Part shown: one piece after another, positions 13,205-18,621 of the stretch
Layout of the letters: each line of letters starts with the position of its first letter
Numbering within the stretch: the stretch's first letter is position 1
NCBI GenBank assembly: GCA_910576995.1
Contig: CAJTLC010000030.1
Location: 1 to 18,621 of the forward strand
DNA length: 18,621 nucleotides
Origin: an uncultured Ruminococcus sp.
GTDB taxonomy: Bacteria; Bacillota; Clostridia; Oscillospirales; Ruminococcaceae
Direction: 5' to 3'
Notes under the pieces: model-generated
Database searches by the model: none
Told to the model about the DNA's origin: nothing
The model's input: only the letters and a program-made list of their open reading frames with translations
Program-made: the position numbers and the translations under genes

Positions 13205-13712
13205 GCTTCTCTTCCTCCTTATTTTCCTCTTCTTCTCCGTCCAGAGCGTCGATCATCTGCTGGAAACTGCTGTCCATTTTGCTTGTTTTCTTTTGCAGAA
13301 CCTCGATGCCCTTTTTGATTGCATCAGGATAGGGAATCCCAATCAAACTGGTGTTCTCAATGATTGACAGCAGTTCATTCATGCAAAAGCCGATGCAAGT
13401 TGCATCACGAACGTATGTCGTACCAATGAGAATGTCTACACGAACTGCAACGACAATGATAAGCAGAGTGCAGAATTTTTTCGCAAGACCATACCAGCCG
13501 GATTTGGAACTGAGTCTGCCGGTCTTGCTGTGCTTGGATTTGCCCAACGCTGCGGAGATTAGTCCGGTTGTAAAATCGACTGCCATAAAAATCACCAGCG
13601 TGATCATTGCCGTATCCCAACCGCCAAGCAGAGCCGCAAAAAAGCCGCCGATCATTCCGGCGGCAGTGCAAATATTTTCTTTCATATGATTCCCCCTTGA
13701 CTGTTTTTTCAT
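13197..13712 (-). CDS. Phage holin (TcdE/Cph1-like holin family)
   Basis: This encodes 171 residues (or 162 from the second start). It has several hydrophobic segments (GGFFAALLGGWDTAMITLVI, then ITLVIFMAVDFTTGLISAAL and FCTLLIIVVAVRVDILIG) and a charged C-terminus rich in Glu and Lys. The GLISAALGKSKHSKTGRLSSK region is typical of the phage holin family related to TcdE. It forms membrane lesions that release the endolysin. Two starts are possible: ATG 13712, abutting the tail-fibre stop with GGAGG 8 bases upstream, and ATG 13685 with AAGGGGGA 5 bases upstream. The long form adds the basic stretch MKKQSRGNH, reminiscent of dual-start holin/antiholin pairs. The 3' end overlaps the endolysin start. 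Confidence 0.88.
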   Translation of the reverse strand: MKKQSRGNHMKENICTAAGMIGGFFAALLGGWDTAMITLVIFMAVDFTTGLISAALGKSKHSKTGRLSSKSGWYGLAKKFCTLLIIVVAVRVDILIGTTYVRDATCIGFCMNELLSIIENTSLIGIPYPDAIKKGIEVLQKKTSKMDSSFQQMIDALDGEEEENKEEEKHD

Positions 13713-15602
13713 TTACGAAACCTCCAGAACCTTAATATTTCGGATATATGGGTGCGTATTGTCAGTTACCGCCTTCCACGCAAGGTAATAATCGCCGCTT
13801 GCAATGTTCTCACAAGGCAGAAGCACGGAAGTATAATTATCCGCAGATTGCAGCCAGTTGAACGGCACAGTAACTGCATTGCCTTTCTGAATTTCTTCAT
13901 AAATAAATCTTGCTGTTTCGGAAGGCTGCATCGTCTGAGAACTCTTCGGCACTAACCACATTTCTGCTGTATCCGATGCTCCGGAGCGATAGCTGATAAG
14001 CAGGGATTTTGTCGGCGTAATACGCACTGAGTCCGTACACATAGTGTAAATAATCGCTCCCCAGTTGAAGTCAGATTGATTGTAAAATAAAGCATAGTCA
14101 TTGTCAGCAGAACAGAAATTAGGGTAGGACTCCGAAAAGCCGTTCAGAGAACGATAACCGTCATTGTAGAAAGTGTAGATTTTCTCGCCGTAGGTTGACA
14201 GTGCATCTGTGCCGGAATGAAACAGTGTGACAGCAGTATCAGCAGAGTGCAGATTGTCAATCTGAGCTTGCAGGGATTCCACCGTTTGCAGGAGATTGGC
14301 GATATTTTTCTCGTTGGAAACGATTCCGGCGGAATTGTTATCACACTTTCCCTTGAAAACCGTAAGCTCCGTGGAAATGACGTTGACACGTGTTTTCAGA
14401 TTTGTGATGCTGTCCCATTCTGTCAACTTTGCCGCAGTAATGCTGTTAAGCGTTGTCAGATTATGATGCCAATGTGCCTGAGAAATGACAGGCGAAACAG
14501 ACTCCTGCAAGGTCTGGATATCATATTTTGTGCTATCCTCAAACTGCTGTAAACCAGCTAACAGAGCGACTTGTTCAGCCGTTAATGAATCAAGAATTTC
14601 TTTGTTCTCATGCGTATGCCGCTGAGAATTGAGCGTGAAAAGCTCCTCGTTGATCGTCTGAATCTCATATTTCGTGCTGTCCTGAAATTGCTGCAAATCG
14701 CCAAACATAGCCACTTGTTCAGCCGTAATCGAATCAAGCACAGCCATATTTTCGTGGGAATGCAATTCTCTTGTCAGCGGAATCATGCTCTCACGGATTG
14801 ACAAAGCCTCATCCGCAAGAGCCTGCTTTGTTGCATAGTCAGACGGCTGAAAATCCGCCAATTTCTGTTGTTCCTCCAATGTGTAACTTGCTGTAATTGC
14901 GTCTAAAATGGTCTTGTTTTCATGCTCATGAGACTTCAAAGAAAGCGGATTTGTAACTTTCTGAATGATAAGTTCCACGGCGGAAGTGGTCGGATATTCC
15001 GACATATCCGGAGTTACTCCGTCCACACCGTCACGACCGTCTCTGCCGTCCTTACCATCAATGCCGTTTTTGCCATCAACACCGTCTTTTCCGGGCAATC
15101 CGTCAGCACCTTTCAGGCTTTCCAGCCATTCCGTAACTGTCCCCACAAAGCCATTTTCTTTGGCGATTTCATAAGCTGAAAGACCATCTTTTCCGTCAAT
15201 TCCTGCCTGAATTTCGGAGATTTTCTTTAGCAATTGCGTGTACAAATCGGGCGTTGGAGGAATTGGCGTATCATCGTCGCCCACAAATCCGGATTCACGG
15301 ATATTCAGAGTTACTGGAACAGTGGTAGCCCTTATAGTTGTATCCGATTCCGCATCATAACCGAAAACGCTCATCTTCACAGCACCCACATGAAGCTCCG
15401 CAGGGAGATAGCAGGTCGTACCGTCAAATCCGAGAACGAGAGAATATACCTCATCGCACTGCGAAAACTGCACCACCTTGTGAAACTTTTTCCAGTCGCC
15501 GTCAAAAGTGAATTTAAACTGCACATATTGAATCTGGTGATCCGCCAGCACCTCACGTTCCAGAATCTCAATACTCTGATTTTTTACAAGGAATTTCCAC
15601 AT
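13713..15602 (-). CDS. Phage tail fibre with collagen-like and HxH repeats
   Basis: This encodes 629 residues. Residues 1-105 are a beta-rich N-terminal domain typical of Firmicutes baseplate/tail-attachment modules. A collagen-like run of Gly-X-Y triplets follows (165-195, plus GIDGKDG at 134-140), introduced by the phage-fibre phrase GTVTEWLESLKG. Residues 220-400 hold four copies of a unit starting HxHEN..LDSITAEQ, with HxH at 225-227, 281-283, 329-331 and 377-379; the last three are 48 residues apart. A coiled coil spans 400-455, and the C-terminus (455-629) is beta-rich and probably binds the receptor. Collagen-like and HxH motifs both indicate a parallel trimer. The ATG overlaps the upstream stop by one base (TAATG), with GGAGGT before it. 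Confidence 0.85.
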   Translation of the reverse strand: MWKFLVKNQSIEILEREVLADHQIQYVQFKFTFDGDWKKFHKVVQFSQCDEVYSLVLGFDGTTCYLPAELHVGAVKMSVFGYDAESDTTIRATTVPVTLNIRESGFVGDDDTPIPPTPDLYTQLLKKISEIQAGIDGKDGLSAYEIAKENGFVGTVTEWLESLKGADGLPGKDGVDGKNGIDGKDGRDGRDGVDGVTPDMSEYPTTSAVELIIQKVTNPLSLKSHEHENKTILDAITASYTLEEQQKLADFQPSDYATKQALADEALSIRESMIPLTRELHSHENMAVLDSITAEQVAMFGDLQQFQDSTKYEIQTINEELFTLNSQRHTHENKEILDSLTAEQVALLAGLQQFEDSTKYDIQTLQESVSPVISQAHWHHNLTTLNSITAAKLTEWDSITNLKTRVNVISTELTVFKGKCDNNSAGIVSNEKNIANLLQTVESLQAQIDNLHSADTAVTLFHSGTDALSTYGEKIYTFYNDGYRSLNGFSESYPNFCSADNDYALFYNQSDFNWGAIIYTMCTDSVRITPTKSLLISYRSGASDTAEMWLVPKSSQTMQPSETARFIYEEIQKGNAVTVPFNWLQSADNYTSVLLPCENIASGDYYLAWKAVTDNTHPYIRNIKVLEVS

Positions 15603-16996
15603 TATTCACGTACCTCCGACCATTCTTGTGTTTCGCTGTCATACTGCATATATCCGTCAAGGCACTGCACCTTGTGCATATTTCCGGGCATCTGACCGGC
15701 GTTACCGTCCCAGTTGGAGCATTTCGAGACCTCTGCCCAATCAGCAAGAGTGCCTTCATAGGTAATAAACGTGAGATTTTCGCAGTAATTGAAACAGCCG
15801 CCGACAATCTCTTTTGTGCTTTTGGTTATGGTGAAATTCTTCAATTTCAAACAACGCACGAACATTCTGTCACCGATAACTTTTCCGCTGTAACGAACAG
15901 TTTCGAGGTTCTGGCATTCACCAAATGCACCTTCACCGACTGCTGCGACGGATTCAGGAATTGAGAGCGATTGTATTGCTGTTCCTGAAAAAGCGTATTT
16001 TCCGATTTCGGTCACGTTGGCAGGAATTGTGATTTCCGTAAGTCCATAGAGATTTTGATGGACGATATACTCATCAATATGCGGCATAAAGCCATTTCTT
16101 TTGATTTTTGTAAGTGTAGTCGGAAGTGTTGCCGATTTCAGGTTGTTGCAGTAAATAAAGGCAAATTCCCCAACAGATGTGATGCCTTCTGAAATAACCA
16201 CAGATTTAATTTTGTCATTCTCATAAAACGGAGATTTTTCACCGCTTGTTTCGAGTGCGCTTGCGTAATCATACATTTCTCCCGTACCTTTGAGAATCAG
16301 CTTGCCGTCCGAATACAGAACATAATTGATATCATCTCCGCATTTGCCGACTGAAACGACATCTCCTGTAATTTCATCAACCTTTCCTGTCAGTTCAGCC
16401 ACCTGATTGGTCAATTGAAGAACAGTTGTATTGTAGTTTTTCATTTGTTCTGTGATTTCGGCAAGCTGTGACAGCATATCTGTCACCTTGCATTTGCCCA
16501 GAATGCACCTGACATAGCCGCATCTGGTGTTGCTATCCCGGTAGTCAGAGATGTTTGACTGCTTGATTTCAGTCGTTCCGGCACGCAGATAAATCGAAGC
16601 AAGCGTAAGATACGTTCTTGTTTTCGTGTTAGTAAATCCAGGAATCATAGGCGATGTTTCTGCCGTTCCTGCTTTCACTTCCATGTCGCATTTTCGCACG
16701 GAATCGCTTGTGTCGCAGTAAATTCCGATGATGAGATATTTGTTCAAAGATTCGTCCACATATTTGGACAAATCCAACGTATGCGAAGTATCATTAATGA
16801 AATAATGACCGTTGATCCAAGCCTTTCCCGACCCGATTGTTATCGTCTGATCGCCGTTTGCTGTAATTGCAAAACAGTCACCATAATTATCCTGAATCCC
16901 GTTGCAAATAATGCTGCCGAGATAGTCACAGAAATTCTCGGCGGTATAGGTTCTGTCCAGTCCTTTTGAATTAAAAAATCCGCTGTAAAATGCCAT
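15602..16996 (-). CDS. Phage tail/baseplate protein with BspA-type leucine-rich repeats
   Basis: This encodes 464 residues. Residues 1-165 resemble the N-terminal attachment domain of phage tail proteins (MAFYSGFFNSKGLDRTY start, GKAWINGHYF, YLTLASIYLRAG). Residues 170-212 form a short heptad-rich coiled coil. Residues 262-430 contain about five LRR_5/BspA-like repeats (SVVISEGITSVGEFAF, EITIPANVTEIGKYAF, SLSIPESVAAVGEGAF and others), a fold known for adhesion and surface binding. The last 35 residues are a small Cys/Trp-containing cap. GGAGGAG precedes the ATG, which abuts the upstream stop. It most likely carries a receptor-binding surface; the LRR module looks borrowed from bacterial surface adhesins (inference). 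Confidence 0.83.
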   Translation of the reverse strand: MAFYSGFFNSKGLDRTYTAENFCDYLGSIICNGIQDNYGDCFAITANGDQTITIGSGKAWINGHYFINDTSHTLDLSKYVDESLNKYLIIGIYCDTSDSVRKCDMEVKAGTAETSPMIPGFTNTKTRTYLTLASIYLRAGTTEIKQSNISDYRDSNTRCGYVRCILGKCKVTDMLSQLAEITEQMKNYNTTVLQLTNQVAELTGKVDEITGDVVSVGKCGDDINYVLYSDGKLILKGTGEMYDYASALETSGEKSPFYENDKIKSVVISEGITSVGEFAFIYCNNLKSATLPTTLTKIKRNGFMPHIDEYIVHQNLYGLTEITIPANVTEIGKYAFSGTAIQSLSIPESVAAVGEGAFGECQNLETVRYSGKVIGDRMFVRCLKLKNFTITKSTKEIVGGCFNYCENLTFITYEGTLADWAEVSKCSNWDGNAGQMPGNMHKVQCLDGYMQYDSETQEWSEVRE

Positions 16997-18112
16997 TTAA
17001 ACTCCTCCTTTGAAAGTTGGTGTGAGATTTCTTCCGTTCCGGTCGAAACTTTCTATCATTCCGATTAGCTGTATTTTCGGCTGTGTTAAGCCAAATCGCT
17101 GGTGTTCCACTGTCACATAATCGCCGACAAAATAGTCCGTGCTATACTGGAACTGCATCGACTGTACGGCAATTTGTGACTCCGAAGCAGTCAGCGGTAG
17201 AATGATTTTTTCTTTGCCACGTTCCTTCAGCAATTCAAGATACTCTTCTTCCGAAATTGGCTTTGTTTCGCCGTTTTCCTGCTGTTCGTCCGCCATATCT
17301 TTTGCGTCGGCATAGACCTCATAACGCATTAAAAAAGACGGCTCATCACCGTCAAAATACACTGTTCGTTTGCGTTCTTCGCCCTCGCCTTTGCCAAGGA
17401 TATATGCGAAATTCCGCTGAATACTGAAATCTTCCGCATAAGAAAACGACAGCAGATTGCTGTATGCATCGGAAAATATGATGTGAGGATTTTCGTCCTG
17501 CATAATGCTGCGATCAGTTCCCTCGGATAAATCAAGAACCATTTTGTATTTTTCGCCGCTGTTTTTTACAAGGCGGATATTTGCAGTGCCGCCGATTTTC
17601 TCACATATTTTGTAAATCCATTCCATAAGGTTGTCATAGCTGACTTGCAAAGTTGCCAGTCTTTTCCAGCAATCCCCCGACACCGTACCAAGCGAAAGTC
17701 CCGGAATACGGCGAGAATCCGACATCAAACAATTATTTTTTATCGCAGTTTGCACCATTTCGCCATAGCTTTTTTTGCTTGTAAATGAAAGCGTCGGGTA
17801 AATAATTCTGCGTTCCAGCAGACACATGAGAAATCGCCCTGTAACCGTCAGATAGTCACCATTTTCAGCATCCGTTTCAATTTTAACAGATTCGATAATC
17901 CCGAAATGCTCGCTATCATCATCACGCCCGACAATTCGCCCCGTCTGAAAAATAGCGATATTCTGCGGATTGGCTGCAATATACACCTCAAAACTGCCGC
18001 ACTGGTAGTATTCAATATCCCAAAGCAGACTTGAAAAACTGTCACAAATCGCTTCAAGAGAAATGGTCAGATTATCGCCATCTGCCGTCATTTTATACAC
18101 TTCAATTTGCAT
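16997..18112 (-). CDS. Phage tail protein, siphovirus Gp37-like
   Basis: This encodes 371 residues. The N-terminus (WDIEYYQCGSFEVYIAAN, then the GRIVGRDDDSEHFGIIESV strand pair) and the overall length match the Gp37-like tail proteins found between Dit and the fibres in Firmicutes siphoviruses, probably a tail-tip/hub component. No peptidase motif is visible. A GGGGGT ribosome site lies before the ATG, with a 1-base gap to the Dit-like gene, and the stop abuts the next ATG. The gene order Dit, Gp37-like, fibre, fibre, holin, lysin is the normal late order. The family assignment is from remembered motifs and is moderately sure. Confidence 0.78.
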   Translation of the reverse strand: MQIEVYKMTADGDNLTISLEAICDSFSSLLWDIEYYQCGSFEVYIAANPQNIAIFQTGRIVGRDDDSEHFGIIESVKIETDAENGDYLTVTGRFLMCLLERRIIYPTLSFTSKKSYGEMVQTAIKNNCLMSDSRRIPGLSLGTVSGDCWKRLATLQVSYDNLMEWIYKICEKIGGTANIRLVKNSGEKYKMVLDLSEGTDRSIMQDENPHIIFSDAYSNLLSFSYAEDFSIQRNFAYILGKGEGEERKRTVYFDGDEPSFLMRYEVYADAKDMADEQQENGETKPISEEEYLELLKERGKEKIILPLTASESQIAVQSMQFQYSTDYFVGDYVTVEHQRFGLTQPKIQLIGMIESFDRNGRNLTPTFKGGV

Positions 18113-18113
18113 C

Positions 18114-18621
18114 TTATACCCCCAGATATGCGTTGGTGTGGACGATTCTTACTTTCAGATTATTCAGCCCCGTGCCACGCAAGTAAAAACGGTTTTTGCC
18201 CTCACGCAAGGTCAGCCAAGTTGAGCCGGAAACAAGGCGATTGATGATATTGCTCCTTACGCCGCCACGATTCAGCGTTACAGTTTTATTGCCTGTTTTG
18301 GTCGTCACAGTGATAATGTCTCCGGCTTGCAAATCGCCGGTAATTTGCAGATATTCGTCCGTATCGGCATTGTAAAGCGTGGGAGAACGGGCATCTTCAA
18401 GGGCTTCAATTTCAAGTGTGAATCCCGTTTCATCGCCGTCGTTGGTGATCTCCATGATGTTATTTGTATTGTATCGTCCGAGGGTAAACGGTTCAGGATT
18501 TTCTTCTGTCGGGAACGGAAAGGTGAATCCGCCCGTAACATGGCTGTAATACGCCATTTGGGAAACCGTGGAGTACCAGTAAATGTCAGGGCAGAGTATG
18601 GAGATTTGTCCGGTTGTGAAC
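18114..18621 (-). CDS. Distal tail (Dit)-like phage protein, 5' end beyond the window
   Basis: The minus-strand frame is open from TAA 18114-18116 through the right edge, so only the last ~168 residues are seen and the internal Met at 18557 is probably not the start. The sequence before that Met (GQISILCPDIYWYSTVS) matches the central strand motif of Dit-like tail proteins. The C-terminal half (WLTLREGKNRFYLRG) fits the usual jelly-roll ending of that family. Dit forms a hexameric ring joining the tail tube to the tip. It is followed after 1 base by the Gp37-like gene. The assignment rests on motif resemblance and gene order. Confidence 0.72.
   Translation of the reverse strand, partial: FTTGQISILCPDIYWYSTVSQMAYYSHVTGGFTFPFPTEENPEPFTLGRYNTNNIMEITNDGDETGFTLEIEALEDARSPTLYNADTDEYLQITGDLQAGDIITVTTKTGNKTVTLNRGGVRSNIINRLVSGSTWLTLREGKNRFYLRGTGLNNLKVRIVHTNAYLGV

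Noticed and set aside
14965..15179. Plus-strand open frames rich in Pro/Ser opposite the tail-fibre gene
   Set aside because: They are the antisense of the Gly-X-Y collagen-like codons and lack ribosome sites.
18114..18557. Complete 147-aa protein starting at 18557
   Set aside because: The frame remains open to the window edge and the upstream residues match a conserved tail-protein motif, so the visible part is a C-terminal fragment.

Overview
The window looks like chromosomal DNA of an anaerobic, low-to-moderate GC Firmicute, probably a gut Clostridia/Oscillospiraceae (Ruminococcus-like) bacterium. The basis is the strong AGGAGG ribosome sites, the codon choice, a rubredoxin/ferredoxin/CoA-disulfide-reductase redox set and a Clostridia-type DUF134-NifX protein. 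Species cannot be fixed by eye.

Layout. (1) 1-1749 is accessory or scarred DNA. It holds the C-terminal tail of a lost serine recombinase, two tandem paralogous ~150-aa genes of unknown function separated by identical 38-bp hairpin repeats, and a ~450-bp stretch bounded by imperfect inverted repeats with only a broken reading frame inside. (2) 1750-3391 holds a divergent pair, a DUF134-NifX fusion protein (-) and a Crp/Fnr-family regulator (+). Their two sigma70-type promoters lie back to back, and each -35 overlaps one copy of the same 10-bp palindrome. (3) 3395-7990 is a redox region of two consecutive minus-strand operons. The first is ccdA, a membrane-anchored TlpA/ResA-like thioredoxin, a 2[4Fe-4S] ferredoxin and a NapH/NosR-like Fe-S membrane protein. 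The second is thioredoxin, rhodanese, CoA-disulfide reductase-rhodanese and rubredoxin. Both operon promoters have an extended -10 (TGnTATAAT), no recognisable -35, and a shared 18-bp dyad element (15/18 identical) centred exactly 29 bp upstream of the -10. That is the geometry of a class II Crp/Fnr activator site, so the two operons look co-regulated, plausibly by the Crp/Fnr protein next door.

(4) 8138-18621 is the late end of a prophage, all on the minus strand. In transcription order it contains a distal-tail (Dit)-like protein (cut by the window edge), a Gp37-like tail protein, a tail protein with BspA-type leucine-rich repeats, a collagen-like/HxH tail fibre, a holin with two good starts, a two-enzyme endolysin (M15 peptidase plus GH25 muramidase), a small SHOCT-like protein, and three overlapping serine-recombinase genes ending in a terminator. 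The prophage boundary appears to lie between that terminator and the ccdA promoter.

How the genes may work together (inference): thioredoxin could feed electrons through CcdA to the extracytoplasmic TlpA-like protein. The ferredoxin/NapH-like pair could provide a second electron entry into the membrane. The CoA-disulfide reductase, rhodaneses and rubredoxin handle persulfide/disulfide or oxygen/sulfur stress inside the cell. The prophage genes encode host recognition, lysis and site-specific recombination. No tRNA, rRNA, CRISPR array or replication origin was seen.
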